From assembly GCA_016212515.1 (NCBI GenBank), contig JACRFZ010000043.1:1-64000 (forward strand): a DNA stretch of 64,000 nucleotides. Reading direction: 5' to 3'. Under the pieces are notes generated by a model. That model did no database searches. It worked only from the letters and a program-made list of their open reading frames with translations, and was not told where the DNA came from. This DNA is from Candidatus Melainabacteria bacterium (GTDB lineage: Bacteria > Cyanobacteriota > Vampirovibrionia > Obscuribacterales > Obscuribacteraceae). Positions 19,958-29,867 of this stretch are shown here, one piece after another (position 1 is the stretch's first letter; every line of letters starts with the position of its first letter). The position numbers were made by a program, and so were the translations under genes.

Positions 19958-22729
19958 CTAAAGTAATTCAGCTCCGGCTGGTGGAATCTGAGGCACACGC
20001 TGACCGCTCTTTGGATCGGTCAGCGTTGCTCCTTTAATGGTGTTTTGTAGATCGCTGTCGGCCGGCATGAGGGGGGAACGCAATTGCCATTCTCCGGTCA
20101 GAGCCGGACAGGTTGTGTCTTCTTGCCCCTCTTCGTAATTGAAGGCGCCTTTGCACCAGGAAACATTGCTCGGGCTGGGTGAGCTTTGCTGTTGCGTTAA
20201 AGGGCTAAAGGCATTGAAAGCATCTTCGTTTTCCCGGGCTGAAGCGCCTGACTTGAGGCTGCCGCCGTAATCTCGGGCCAGGCTCGACCAGATTATCTGG
20301 TTGGCGCTCTTATAGGCGTCCTGGCAATAGAAAACTAGCTGCCCTTCCCGGTTGGAGACGGAGGCGAAAGGATAATCGGCGAAAGAAAGAGCCTGATAGC
20401 GGGTCTTAGAGGGCTTCAAAGCGCGGCAATCGATGGTGATAGTCTGGGGTCTGGCCCGCAGATAGTCGCCCTGAGCTTTCAGTTCACTCAGGCTCTTTCC
20501 TTCCACCATGATCTGGGTGTCGGGCTTCTGGTAAATGCCGCGGGCTGTACCGAAGACTTGCATCTTACCGTTCAGCCAGGGCGAGTCAAGCTTAACCGCG
20601 GGATTTTCGGTGAGAGCCAGCGCGCTTTCGTAGAGTTCGCTTTCAGAAAGTCCGCTTTCTACCGGTCTGAAGGCAAAGCGCTTGCCGAGAATGAAACTGT
20701 CTTTTTCTTGATCGGGTCGATTGATGCCTCCGGCCGCCAGGAGAAAGAGATGGGCGCCGCAGTCGAAAGAAGCAGCCGCCACTCTGTCGGCATTGGCTTT
20801 GGCTGCTGCTGCCAGTTTGCCTATATTGAGCAGGAGCTGCTGTTGCTTGCGTTCATATTCAATGCGGGATTCCCGCAAGGTAATTTCCTCATTCAGTTTC
20901 TTCTTCTCTGCCGCTGTCTGGCTTACGCCTGACTTGCTGCGCAAATAGGCCAGCTCTCCCACCAGCAGGTAGTTTTTGTCGGTACTGTCTTTCATGCGCT
21001 TGAGGGCATTGGCTTGCATGATGCGAGCTGTGGCCAGGGTGTCGTTAGCGGCCAGATTGGTGTTGTAGAGGCTGGTTAGAAGGTCTGTGACCAGCTTCTT
21101 TTGAAAAGATTTTTGCCCCGGCAGGGCCGGTTCGCCCCGGGCCGAAACCACCACTGGCAGCGCCGAAGCCGGGAACCTTCTGGAGCCGTTCTTGAAGGCT
21201 GCCGCCACCGCCAGTTGACCTTGTTCTTTGGGCCCGCCTTTGTAGAGATAGGAAAAGCTGCGGGCATCGGTATTCTGGATCAGGCAACTGTTTGCTTCCG
21301 TCTCTATGGCTTCGTCGATTTCAAGATAACTCTTATAACTTCTATCGCTTTCTCCCAGTGGATCGTCGGTGAGGGTGCGCAGGCGACTGTTGCCGGCTTC
21401 CGAGAGGCTGTCGGTACGAGGTGGAGGGGGTGGAAAGGTCTCATTGACGACACTTCGCAAGTGCCCGGGAGAGATGGGGGTGGTCTGGTTGCGCAAAAAG
21501 TGATAGAGCAGAAGCGAAAGCGAGTCTCCCGGACTCATTGGTTTGATGACGGGATTGGCTGTGGGCGAGAGTCTGCCGCTGCCACTGCCGGTGTTGCCGG
21601 CATATTCGGTCCAATTGCCATTTCCCAGCCAGGTCTTGCACTGCAAGAGGGCAGCGAGGCTGTCCATGTTCTCCAATCGGCCATGGGGAAAGGAGATCGC
21701 CAGGCAGGTGGGGGAAGGCTTGGGCAGCGGCGCTGTCGTAACCGATTTTCTGTCCGAAGCGCCCAGGCTTATGCAAATGCGCCTTTTGATAAAGCTCACC
21801 GCCCCTTTGCCCGAGCGGCGATTGTGCTCTTCCAGGGTGGCTTCCAGTAAGAGCGCCGAGGGCAGGGTCTGTCTGTCGACCAGGGGTACGAAGTCGCCGG
21901 TTCTGACTATCTTTGACTGCAGCGGTTCCTGGTGGAAGATGAAGGCGGTCGGAGTTTTTAGTGGTATCGGCACTGGTACCATGGTCTTGAGCAGACCGTT
22001 CTCTACATAGGGTGCCTTTTCTTCATCACTCTCTGCCGGAATTTTGCTCAAGCCCTCGCCGTGTTTTAAGGTACCGCATTTGATGCTCAGATCAGTCAGT
22101 CTTTCCGACTGGCGCAGGCTGCCCACAATGGTTTGTCTCACCCGCGCGTAAGTGTTGGCAGGCAGGATAGGGACTCCGTTTGGGGCGGGCTTATCGCTTG
22201 CCTGCATCGGCTTCAGATTCGCTTCCACTAAAGAGAGCAATCTTGCTCTCTGGCTAAGAAGTTCGGCATAGTCTTTCTCTGCCTCTGCTTGCACGACTTT
22301 CAATTCCAGGCGGTTGGCCAGGTAAAGGCTGGTACGCAAGAGGCTGACAACGGTATTGAGGCTGCGTGCCCCCTTCAAATCGTCCGGTGGCTGATTGAGA
22401 ACCAGTGCTCCGAAGTCCCTGTGGTGCACCGCTAGATTTGAAACTTCGGCAGCAGCCTGGTAGGCGGCGCGGTCTATGGGGTCGATATCTATATCTTTGA
22501 TGTTGAGCCAGGCGATGGCCATGACATAGAGGCTGATAACTCCGCTTACGGCCAGGGTGGCGAGCCATAAGACGGAGAGGGAATACCAGTCGGTGCCGCC
22601 CTTCTTGCTGCTTACGGAGTTGCCTGATTCCGCCGCCTTAGACTTTTTGTCGGGCGAAGTCTGTCTGCTAAGCTCCCCGGGTTCCATCAAGGGCGTATAT
22701 CTGCTCTCGTTGTTGTCGAACATGGCCAT
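19958..22729 (-). CDS. large one-pass membrane protein, unknown function
   Basis: A 923-residue protein with a polar 50-residue N-terminus, one transmembrane helix (about 52-75, LSVLWLATLAVSGVISLYVM) and a long extracytoplasmic part. The latter includes a coiled-coil stretch near 590-665 (Lys/Glu/Gln-rich, with YERKQQQLLLNIGKLAAAAKA) and proline-rich linkers (FPPPPPRTD near 450). No catalytic motif or known family recognised. The size and architecture suggest a surface or envelope protein assembled from several domains. It is encoded alone on the minus strand between plus-strand genes. The ribosome site at the chosen ATG is weak, and an in-frame ATG lies two codons downstream. Confidence 0.6.
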   Translation of the reverse strand: MAMFDNNESRYTPLMEPGELSRQTSPDKKSKAAESGNSVSSKKGGTDWYSLSVLWLATLAVSGVISLYVMAIAWLNIKDIDIDPIDRAAYQAAAEVSNLAVHHRDFGALVLNQPPDDLKGARSLNTVVSLLRTSLYLANRLELKVVQAEAEKDYAELLSQRARLLSLVEANLKPMQASDKPAPNGVPILPANTYARVRQTIVGSLRQSERLTDLSIKCGTLKHGEGLSKIPAESDEEKAPYVENGLLKTMVPVPIPLKTPTAFIFHQEPLQSKIVRTGDFVPLVDRQTLPSALLLEATLEEHNRRSGKGAVSFIKRRICISLGASDRKSVTTAPLPKPSPTCLAISFPHGRLENMDSLAALLQCKTWLGNGNWTEYAGNTGSGSGRLSPTANPVIKPMSPGDSLSLLLYHFLRNQTTPISPGHLRSVVNETFPPPPPRTDSLSEAGNSRLRTLTDDPLGESDRSYKSYLEIDEAIETEANSCLIQNTDARSFSYLYKGGPKEQGQLAVAAAFKNGSRRFPASALPVVVSARGEPALPGQKSFQKKLVTDLLTSLYNTNLAANDTLATARIMQANALKRMKDSTDKNYLLVGELAYLRSKSGVSQTAAEKKKLNEEITLRESRIEYERKQQQLLLNIGKLAAAAKANADRVAAASFDCGAHLFLLAAGGINRPDQEKDSFILGKRFAFRPVESGLSESELYESALALTENPAVKLDSPWLNGKMQVFGTARGIYQKPDTQIMVEGKSLSELKAQGDYLRARPQTITIDCRALKPSKTRYQALSFADYPFASVSNREGQLVFYCQDAYKSANQIIWSSLARDYGGSLKSGASARENEDAFNAFSPLTQQQSSPSPSNVSWCKGAFNYEEGQEDTTCPALTGEWQLRSPLMPADSDLQNTIKGATLTDPKSGQRVPQIPPAGAELL

Positions 22730-22838
22730 TCTTGGTTGAACGGCTGTGTCTATCCTAGCACTTGCCCGCTGCTTTTCTTTGCCTGTTATTTTGTTTCTGG
22801 TACCATGCTTGGTGGTGGTTTGAATCGGTAATTGAAGT

Positions 22839-23852
22839 ATGCTTCACCGCTTTTACTATTTTCCAAAAGCGCACTTTGGTGAGCGCCGCGCTCTGGGCAT
22901 GCACCTGACCCTCACTCTGGCAATGGGGCTGGCCATGGTACCGGCTCTTGCGGTGGTTGCCATGGGTGACTCCCACCCCTCTCCATCGGTCCGCCCTCAG
23001 GCCGGCAGTAGACCGGCCGAATCGGAGCTTTTGCAAGTAGAAAAGCTCATTGCCGAAGGTTCACTGATGACGGCCAGACCTCGATTGGAAAGGCTTCTGA
23101 TGCAGTATCCCGCCGACGGCCGGGTGGCCCTTACGGCAGCTCGGCTTTATCAGGACATGGGTCTTTCCGCCCTGGCTATCATTCAATATGAGCGTGTGCG
23201 GCAACTTCAGCCGCATCTGGTGGAGCCCCTTGTGGCTCTTTCCCGCTTGCACCTGGAGAACCTCAGCAGTGCCCTGGCCCTCAGCCTGGCGGAAGATGCC
23301 GCGCATATGGCGCCGGCAGATAAGGAGGCTCGCCTGGCGCTGGTGGAAGCCTTGCTGGCCAATCAAAATTTGCGTCGGGCCAGGGAGCAAATGGAGAGCT
23401 TACTTTCGCTCTATCCCAATGACGGCAATATCTTGCACGCCGGCTCCATGGTTCTGCAGGCCTGTGGTGAAAACGAAAAGGCGCTGCAACTGCTGGAAGC
23501 GGCTACACGCAGGGCTCCCGCCAAGCTGTCCTGGCAGACCGAACTGGCTAATCTCTTGCAAGTGCAGGGCGCTTTCCGTGAGGCCCGCAATACCTTGCAG
23601 TCAGTCATCGAGGCCGATCCTTTCAACCTGGAGGCCCTCACCGCCCTGGCCCATCTCTATGAATTTGATCTGGGTCAGTATCTGGAAGCACGGGAAGTCT
23701 ATCGTCGTATTTTGCAGTTCCTGCCTGACGATACGGGCAGCCAGGCCGGTGTAGAACGATGCACGGCCAAGCAAGCCGATCTTGCTCTCTGGTTCAGGGG
23801 GATGCTCTACCGCACCCTCGGTATCTCAGCCGGCGAAAAAGCCCGCAACTGA
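22839..23852 (+). CDS. TPR-repeat protein with N-terminal signal/anchor
   Basis: A hydrophobic segment near residues 22-42 (LTLTLAMGLAMVPALAVVAMG) could act as signal peptide or membrane anchor. It is followed by about seven tetratricopeptide-type helical pairs spanning about 60-315, with typical spacing of Gly/Ala/Tyr and Pro (for example ALAIIQYERVRQLQP and LLQVQGAFREARNTLQ). TPR arrays mediate protein-protein contacts; no enzymatic part is present. The ATG at 22899 is an alternative start that would put the signal peptide directly at the N-terminus. The stop codon lies in the loop of the terminator hairpin annotated next. Confidence 0.7.
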   Translation: MLHRFYYFPKAHFGERRALGMHLTLTLAMGLAMVPALAVVAMGDSHPSPSVRPQAGSRPAESELLQVEKLIAEGSLMTARPRLERLLMQYPADGRVALTAARLYQDMGLSALAIIQYERVRQLQPHLVEPLVALSRLHLENLSSALALSLAEDAAHMAPADKEARLALVEALLANQNLRRAREQMESLLSLYPNDGNILHAGSMVLQACGENEKALQLLEAATRRAPAKLSWQTELANLLQVQGAFREARNTLQSVIEADPFNLEALTALAHLYEFDLGQYLEAREVYRRILQFLPDDTGSQAGVERCTAKQADLALWFRGMLYRTLGISAGEKARN

Positions 23853-23866
23853 GTGGCGGGCGTTTT
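23841..23866 (+). terminator. intrinsic terminator over the stop codon
   Basis: GCCCGC (23841-23846) pairs with GCGGGC (23856-23861), loop of nine bases containing the TGA of the TPR gene, followed by GTTTT. The U-run is short, so efficiency is uncertain. Confidence 0.5.
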
Positions 23867-23888
23867 GGCTTTCGTTGCTGTTTCCGGT

Positions 23889-25232
23889 CTACTGTTGGGT
23901 GGACTTGGTCAGAACCCGTTTGGGTCCGTGGATGGGATCTTCTATAACCACGGTCTTATCTCTGGTCGGTCCGACTGAGACGATGGCTACGGGGCAATCC
24001 AATTCATCGGCGATGAAATCCAGGTATCTTTGCGCTTCCAGGGGCAGTTCCTTGAAGCTGCGCAGATCACCGGTGGGTTTCTTCCAGCCCGGGAAAGACT
24101 TGTAGATTGGTTCCATATGTTTGAAGTTGGAACCGATGGAAGACATTTCTTTGTGGGTGGAGCCGTCTCTCTTATCTTTGTAGGCTACGCAAATTTGAAT
24201 TTCATCGAACTCGTCAAGCACATCAAGTTTGGTGATGGCCAGGCAGTCGAGACCGTTGATGCGCACCGAGTAGCGACCGATCACGGTGTCGAACCAACCG
24301 CAGCGACGAGGGCGACCGGTGGTGACGCCTACTTCCGCCCAGGCTTTGCCTGTCTGGCGGAGCATCTCGCCTATCTCTCCTTCTTGTTCGGTAGGGAAGG
24401 GACCTTCGCCTACGCGTGTCATGTAGGCTTTGGATACGCCGATGACGCGGTCGATGATGGTCGGACCGATACCGGCTCCGATACAGGCTCCGCCTGCAGA
24501 GGGGCTGGAACTGGTGACGTAGGGATAGGAGCCGTGGTCGAGGTCGAGCAGGGTGCCCTGGGCGCCTTCAAAGAGGATGTTTTTGCGAGCCTGTACGGCG
24601 TTGAAAATGTATTCGGAAGTGTCGCAGACATACTTGCGAATCTGCTCGGCATAGCCGCTGTACTCTTCCAGAATAGCTTTGGCGTCGAAAGGAGGAATGT
24701 TGTACATGCGCTCCAATAGAACGTTCTTGCGCGGTACCATCCATTCCAGTTTTTCTCTCAAGACTTCTTTATCGAGCAAGTCTTCCATGCGAATACCGCT
24801 TCTGGCGCACTTATCGGCATAGGTTGGACCGATGCCGCGCTTGGTGGTACCAATCTTGTTGGCGCCGCGGCTTTCTTCTTCAGCGGCATCGAGAGCCAGG
24901 TGGTAGGGCATGGTCACGTGGGCCGAGGCTGATACTTTCAGCTTGGTGTCATCGAGACCGCGCTTCATGAGAGCACCGAGCTCGTTTATGAAGGCTTTGG
25001 GGTCGATAACCATGCCGGGGCCAAGAATGCAGGTCTTACCCTCGTAGAGGATACCGGAAGGGATAAGGTGGAACTTGTAGGTCTCGCCATCGACCACAAC
25101 CGTGTGACCGGCGTTGGCGCCACCCTGATATCTCACAACTACGTCGGCGTTACGGGCCAGGAGGTCTGTGACCTTAGCCTTTCCCTCGTCTCCGAACTGT
25201 GCACCGACAACTATTACGTTAGCCAAGGTCAA
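23889..25232 (-). CDS. purA: adenylosuccinate synthetase
   Basis: Joins IMP and aspartate using GTP, the first committed step to AMP. Conserved segments: the GTP-site loop [25 protein letters not shown], the IMP-binding [35 protein letters not shown], and [12 protein letters not shown]. Length of 447 is slightly above the E. coli enzyme. The GTP loop has Ala where nearly all family members have Gly (GKGK), and Phe where Trp is usual. Two TTG starts compete. At 25232 the SD GGAG is only 4 bases away; at 25226 it is 10 bases away, and the N-terminus would read [10 protein letters not shown], like cyanobacterial PurA. Confidence 0.97.
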   Translation of the reverse strand: MTLANVIVVGAQFGDEGKAKVTDLLARNADVVVRYQGGANAGHTVVVDGETYKFHLIPSGILYEGKTCILGPGMVIDPKAFINELGALMKRGLDDTKLKVSASAHVTMPYHLALDAAEEESRGANKIGTTKRGIGPTYADKCARSGIRMEDLLDKEVLREKLEWMVPRKNVLLERMYNIPPFDAKAILEEYSGYAEQIRKYVCDTSEYIFNAVQARKNILFEGAQGTLLDLDHGSYPYVTSSSPSAGGACIGAGIGPTIIDRVIGVSKAYMTRVGEGPFPTEQEGEIGEMLRQTGKAWAEVGVTTGRPRRCGWFDTVIGRYSVRINGLDCLAITKLDVLDEFDEIQICVAYKDKRDGSTHKEMSSIGSNFKHMEPIYKSFPGWKKPTGDLRSFKELPLEAQRYLDFIADELDCPVAIVSVGPTRDKTVVIEDPIHGPKRVLTKSTQQ

Positions 25233-25525
25233 AAATCTCCAAATGAGGAAGTAAGAATTCTCACATCTCGGTCAAAAATAACGTCTTCCAAAGCTTTTTC
25301 ACGCCACAAGGCTGCTTCCGGCTTGAGCCATTAATTTCGTCAACCGCTAACCTCTGTTTGGTTGGGTCGCCGAAAACGGGGCTCATCCCGGGGAAAGGGC
25401 ATAGAAAGTTGTCTTTCACCTGAAATCTGAAAGAAACTTCCGACGCGTTTTTGACCCAGATAGTCTAGGTCACTCGCCAAGAGCTGTCAATTTCCAGGGC
25501 GCAAACCGGTTATTATTACTTACTT

Positions 25526-26581
25526 ATGCAAAGCATTTTCAGCCCTGCCTTGACTACTATTCAACCGGTTGCCACCAGGCTTTTTGCCAGTGCTCAGAGC
25601 TCCGGTCGCATGGCTCATGCTTTCCTGCTCACCGGCCGCGATCAGGCTTCCAAGTGGCTCCTGGCGCGGCAATTGGCTATCTATCTCAATTGTGAAAAGG
25701 CGGAAAAAGCCGAGCTCGGCCCCTGCCTGATGGTAGGTGCAGGTCATAGCTCCGGGCGTCTGGAAGAAGAGGTCTTAGGGGCAGACGAACTGCTTAACAA
25801 TCCGGCAGTCTTTTCTCGGGCTTGCCAGAACTGCCGCTGGCTATACCGAGATGCCCACCCCAAGGCCTGGTATGTGCTCAGTAACGAGAGTGGTGCCAGC
25901 GGTAAGATTCCCGTTGAAAAGGCCAGGCAGTTGTCTGAGGAGCTTTCCCTCACCACCAGTTATGTCCGGGTGGTGGTGGTGGATGACGCTTCTGAATCCG
26001 CCTTTCATAGACCGGCCGCCAATGCACTTCTCAAGACCATCGAAGAACCGCGTTCCAACTGTCTTTTTCTCTTCTTTGCCAATGCCGTTGATGATGTGCT
26101 TGCCACCATAGTCAGTCGCTGCCAGGTGGTGCCGCTCTTGAATAGCCGGGCTGAGAATCTCGGCATCCTGGCCCATGTTGGCCTTCTGTCGGGCCGTCGC
26201 CTGGAGCCTCAGGACGAAGCGGCCAATAAAGCTTTCTGGGAAAGCACCGTTGTTAAGGAACTGGCCGCTGAGAACTTCTTGAGCGAGGCCGACCGCCATC
26301 ATGGCGCCAGACTGGCCCAGGATGCCCTTGCTCTGGCACACAAACTTCTCGATCTGCTTGAGGAGGAGCATGCCCCGGAAGAGATTTTCGATGCCCTGCT
26401 TGCTCTTGAGCTTAGGCGTATAAAAACGGGCAAGGGTGCCAATCTGGCCCGCTATGCCGGTGCGCTGGTGGCTCTGACGGAAGAAGCCAAGCGTCGAGTC
26501 GATCAGTACGTGGGAAAAAAGGCTGTTTGTGAATCTTTTGTTTTAAGTTGGCAGCAACTGAGGCAAAAGAACTTTATCTGA
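25526..26581 (+). CDS. holB: DNA polymerase III delta' subunit-like
   Basis: Clamp-loader subunit of the AAA+ family that helps load the sliding clamp. The N-terminus (QPVATRLFASAQSSGRMAHAFLLTG) matches the HolB/DnaX lead-in, with the lid-type sequence NALLKTIEEP and the sensor-like VSRCQVVPL. The Walker A is degenerate, as is normal for delta'. An insertion with Cys residues (CQNCRW) could hold part of a zinc site. The C-terminal third is helical. The upstream gap to purA (293 bp) shows no convincing promoter. DnaX is excluded because no functional P-loop is present. Confidence 0.85.
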   Translation: MQSIFSPALTTIQPVATRLFASAQSSGRMAHAFLLTGRDQASKWLLARQLAIYLNCEKAEKAELGPCLMVGAGHSSGRLEEEVLGADELLNNPAVFSRACQNCRWLYRDAHPKAWYVLSNESGASGKIPVEKARQLSEELSLTTSYVRVVVVDDASESAFHRPAANALLKTIEEPRSNCLFLFFANAVDDVLATIVSRCQVVPLLNSRAENLGILAHVGLLSGRRLEPQDEAANKAFWESTVVKELAAENFLSEADRHHGARLAQDALALAHKLLDLLEEEHAPEEIFDALLALELRRIKTGKGANLARYAGALVALTEEAKRRVDQYVGKKAVCESFVLSWQQLRQKNFI

Positions 26582-26695
26582 GATAAAAGCAAGGTATAAG
26601 CTTTATTAGGCTAGTCAAGCAGAGAACATTATCAGACCGAAATGGCGGTCGAAGCAAGCTGGGTAGAGAATAAGACAAAGGACCTGTGAGAAGCG

Positions 26696-27928
26696 ATGTT
26701 TAAGAAGAAAACCGACGGTAAGGGCAAAGGCGATGCTCCGGCACCAGCGCAAGAACCAGTTGCCGCTCAAGCTTCTCCCCCTGCCGCGCCGGCGGCCCCG
26801 GCTCCTTCGTCATCGGGCTTGGGCCTGACGCCGCCGTCGGCTGCCGGTCCCAACCAGTCCCAGGTGGGTTTGCCCGGCACGCCTCCCGATAGTGCCCAGG
26901 GCGGCAGAAATCCTTACAAAATCAGCATCGTCTCTGATGTGCTGATGCCTCTGGCCCTTGCCGGTGTCTGCGTCGGCGCCTTCGGTGCCACCTTCAAGAT
27001 TGTGCCTGATAAGACCGGTGTCTACGGTGTGGACAAAGAGATGGTCGGTCTGGAAGTAAAAGATGCCAGCCTGGTTTCGCCCAAACTGCTGGAAGAGGTC
27101 GAGCAGCTCGAACCGGTGAAGCTCATGCGCAAGGGCGATAATGCCGCTGCCGTGGCCGCCGCCAAAGCGCTGGCAGCCAAGAAACCCGAGGATGTGCGGG
27201 CCCTTATGGCCTGTGCCAAGGTGCTTATTGAAGCGGGCAGCAAGGCCGACAAGGAAAACGGTTTGAACCTGATCGGCAAGGCTTGCGAATTAGTTACTTA
27301 CAGCCCTCTTTTGCAGCTTGAATATGCCAGAGACTTGAATCTCCTCAATCGCGACGACGATGCTGTTGCCGCCTATGAAAAAATCGTGCGACGTTTTCCC
27401 GATTCAGCCATGCAAGCTAAAAAGGAAGTGGCTGATCTCTATCTCAAGACCAATCGCTCTGCTGATGCCGTCAAGACTTTGACCGAACTTATTGCCAGTG
27501 ATCCCAAAGATCCGTCCTTCGAAAGGAAATTGGGTCTGGCTCTTGCTCAGGATGGAAAGCAGCAGGAAGGATTTGAGGAATTTCGCAAAGGCTTCACCAA
27601 AGAGCAAGACGTGCTTGGCTATCCTTATGCTGTGCACGAACTGGTCTCCAGGCATGCCGGTCTCGTGGAAGCGGCTCTCAGTGAGACTGAGAAGAAGGTG
27701 GCTAAGAATCCCAATGATTTGCAGGGCATGCTCACCCTGGCCAGGCTTTATATCGGCACCAATAAGTTGAAGGAAGCCCGTGACACACTCGAGAAAGCGC
27801 GCAAGTTGCAGGAATTGAACCCTGACTTACACGAAATCATGGCGGAAGTGATGTGCAGGCAGAATCAGTCTACATCAGGCTTTGATGAATTCCGTATGGC
27901 TGTATCTAACTTGCATTTGAAAGACTAG
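26696..27928 (+). CDS. membrane-anchored TPR protein, Pro/Ala-rich N-terminus
   Basis: Residues 1-75 are Lys-rich then Pro/Ala/Gly-rich and presumably disordered. A hydrophobic helix (about 81-100, VLMPLALAGVCVGAFGATF) follows, then about 300 residues of TPR-like helical repeats (for example AVAAAKALAAKKPEDVRAL, DDAVAAYEKIVRRFPDSAM). This gives a cytoplasmic disordered tail with a periplasmic TPR domain, or the reverse; orientation is not clear from sequence alone. It probably acts as a scaffold. It converges on the co-chaperone gene with 4 bp between. Confidence 0.7.
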   Translation: MFKKKTDGKGKGDAPAPAQEPVAAQASPPAAPAAPAPSSSGLGLTPPSAAGPNQSQVGLPGTPPDSAQGGRNPYKISIVSDVLMPLALAGVCVGAFGATFKIVPDKTGVYGVDKEMVGLEVKDASLVSPKLLEEVEQLEPVKLMRKGDNAAAVAAAKALAAKKPEDVRALMACAKVLIEAGSKADKENGLNLIGKACELVTYSPLLQLEYARDLNLLNRDDDAVAAYEKIVRRFPDSAMQAKKEVADLYLKTNRSADAVKTLTELIASDPKDPSFERKLGLALAQDGKQQEGFEEFRKGFTKEQDVLGYPYAVHELVSRHAGLVEAALSETEKKVAKNPNDLQGMLTLARLYIGTNKLKEARDTLEKARKLQELNPDLHEIMAEVMCRQNQSTSGFDEFRMAVSNLHLKD

Positions 27929-27932
27929 CTGC

Positions 27933-28856
27933 TTATTGGCGCTGTTTTTCAATCCTTGCCAGTTCGCTGTACAACTCCCGCTCTTTCTCTGAAATTTCCG
28001 TCGGTATGACGATCTTGGTTCTCACCAGTTGATCGCCGGCAACTCCGCCGTCTCTGCTCGGTAAGCCCTTGCCCTTCAACCTCAGCAAGCGACCGCTTTG
28101 GGTGCCCGCCGGGATTTTGATTTTTACCGGTCCTTCAATGGTTGTCACCACCGCCTCTGAGCCAACCACGGCTTGTGCCGGACTGACTGGCAATTCGCAG
28201 ACGAGATTGTCACCGTCGATGGTGAAGTAAGGATGTGGTTTGACTTTAATGCGCAGATAGAGGTCGCCCTTGACAGTGCTACCGCCGGCAGTGGCACCTT
28301 CGCCGGGCACCCGTACTTTTTTCCCGGGTCTCAGTCCGGCCGGGATCTTGACTTCAATGGTGCGAGGTTTGCCGCCCGGTGCGCTCAGTTGCAAGGTGCG
28401 TTTGGCGCCTCTGGCCAGTTCTTCCAGGGTCAATTCCACGTCCGCTTCCTGATCGAGCACCTGTCGCCTGGTCGTACCGCCATGGGCTTTCTGCTGTTGG
28501 GGTGAACCGAAGGTTTGACCAAAGAGCATGTCGAAGAAATCCGAGAACGACTTGTTATTGTGCAGGTCGCCCAGATTTCCGAAGTCGAATGTGAAGCCGC
28601 TGTCGGGCGGTGGTTTGAAGTTGTCGCCACTTTTCCAGTTGGCCCCCAATTGGTCATAACGGCTGCGCTTTTCCGGGTCTTTGAGAACCTCGTAGGCTTC
28701 GTTTATTTCCTTGATGCGCTCTTCTGCTTTTGGATCGTTTTTGTTGGCATCCGGATGGTATTTCCTGGCCATCTTGCGATAGGCTGCCTTGATATCATCG
28801 GCGCCGGCTTTACGTTCCACACCCAGTATTTCGTAGTAGTCCTTGAACTTGACCAT
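27933..28856 (-). CDS. CbpA-type J-domain co-chaperone
   Basis: A DnaJ-family protein that stimulates DnaK ATPase and delivers unfolded clients. The J domain (4-70) has the essential HPD in YHPDANKNDP. A Gly/Phe region (about 75-125) and the two C-terminal beta domains follow, with PAGLRPGKKVRVPGEG and IPAGTQSGRLLRLKGKGLP. The cysteine-rich zinc finger of true DnaJ is absent, hence class B/CbpA-like. Length of 307 matches CbpA. The TadE-like gene lies 122 bp upstream on the same strand, but a separate promoter candidate is present. Confidence 0.92.
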   Translation of the reverse strand: MVKFKDYYEILGVERKAGADDIKAAYRKMARKYHPDANKNDPKAEERIKEINEAYEVLKDPEKRSRYDQLGANWKSGDNFKPPPDSGFTFDFGNLGDLHNNKSFSDFFDMLFGQTFGSPQQQKAHGGTTRRQVLDQEADVELTLEELARGAKRTLQLSAPGGKPRTIEVKIPAGLRPGKKVRVPGEGATAGGSTVKGDLYLRIKVKPHPYFTIDGDNLVCELPVSPAQAVVGSEAVVTTIEGPVKIKIPAGTQSGRLLRLKGKGLPSRDGGVAGDQLVRTKIVIPTEISEKERELYSELARIEKQRQ

Positions 28857-28892
28857 TCAGACCTGTCTTTCAGTACGGAAGCTAAGTGTAAT

Positions 28893-28923
28893 TCTATAAT
28901 TAATAGCATGAATAGGCCGGCAA
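28893..28923 (-). promoter_or_regulatory. possible promoter of the CbpA-type gene
   Basis: In the minus sense TTGCCG (28923-28918) is followed 19 bp later by TATAGA (28898-28893), in an AT-rich patch. The start codon is about 37 bases downstream. Spacing is a little long; a shift of one base to TTATAG gives 18. Confidence 0.3.
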
Positions 28924-28978
28924 GCAGCACTCATGACACTCGATTCAAGCAAGAGTGCATGAATTGAGACCGGTGGGC

Positions 28979-29602
28979 TCAGTAGGAAACTACAGCCCCT
29001 TTAAGGACAGCTATCTTCGTCGTGCCGGCAAGGAAACTCAAGGCGTCTGTGTGTTCTGCAGCCCGGTGGGAGGAGATGGTTATTCGCACCGGTGCTCCTA
29101 CCAGTGGCACCGAACTGACGAAGGGTACCGAGCCCAGATTGAGGAAGGGACCAATGTCGTAAGTGGCTCTCACCTGAAACTCGTAAATCTTGTTGGTGGG
29201 GTCAGGGGTGACGGTGACGCCGGTGTTGGGACCGTATTGGGTGGAAACTTTTGTGGTCAGGTCGGTTTCAGTGATGAAGAGGTCGCAACCGCAGCCGTTG
29301 AAACCGCCTACCGGTGCTAACTTGGCAAACTGGCCGATGCCGGATGATTTCGTCTGGTTGGCTGAATTGCTCATCTCTTGCAGCGCTTGCGCGTAGGTGG
29401 AAGAGTTCGAAGCTTGCACGGCACTGTTCTGTGCTAGAAAAGCCAGTGAGGCGTAACCGGTGGCAAAGCTCAAGAGGTTGATGAAAGGCAGCATGATGAC
29501 CAGGATGAAAATCATGAAAGCCGGCGCAAATTCAGCCATTTGAGCCGATGCGCCGATGTTCCTTCGTCTTTCCTGTGAAAGTATTCTTCTTAAACTGACC
29601 AT
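28979..29602 (-). CDS. TadE-like pilus assembly/surface protein
   Basis: A 207-residue protein with a basic N-terminus, then QMAEFAPAFMIFILVIMLPF (about 21-40): a Glu at the start of a long hydrophobic helix, as in TadE/TadG pseudopilins of Flp-type (type IVb) pili. The rest is extracytoplasmic, beta-rich, with a CGC motif (GGFNGCGCDLF). TadE-class proteins act in assembly of tight-adherence pili. No tad ATPase or secretin gene lies nearby. It is divergent from a second TadE-like gene 265 bp away. Confidence 0.65.
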   Translation of the reverse strand: MVSLRRILSQERRRNIGASAQMAEFAPAFMIFILVIMLPFINLLSFATGYASLAFLAQNSAVQASNSSTYAQALQEMSNSANQTKSSGIGQFAKLAPVGGFNGCGCDLFITETDLTTKVSTQYGPNTGVTVTPDPTNKIYEFQVRATYDIGPFLNLGSVPFVSSVPLVGAPVRITISSHRAAEHTDALSFLAGTTKIAVLKGAVVSY

Positions 29603-29745
29603 TTCCCATCCCCCAGCGCCTGTTCAAGTTCTACCACGGTGGAGCCTAAACTATGTATATAGGTCCAAAATTCGGTGCCGGCCATTAATTGCCTGTACAG
29701 GGGTGCAAGTCAGCAGGCCATACCGGATAAATATTTTTCGAATTG

Positions 29746-29774
29746 TTGTGAGAATTGCCCAAAAGTGGAATAAT
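29746..29774 (+). promoter_or_regulatory. probable promoter for the TadE gene
   Basis: TTGTGA (29746-29751) and AATAAT (29769-29774) are 17 bp apart; the -10 matches five of six consensus bases. Transcription would start near 29781, giving a leader of about 87 bases. Confidence 0.4.
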
Positions 29775-29867
29775 CGAATTAGCTTTGGTTAATCTTGTGC
29801 CGGGCATGCGCTCGTCAGTTTGGGGCGTCTCTATTTAGTGCTTCTTCTCTGCTTTCAGGTTTTGCTT

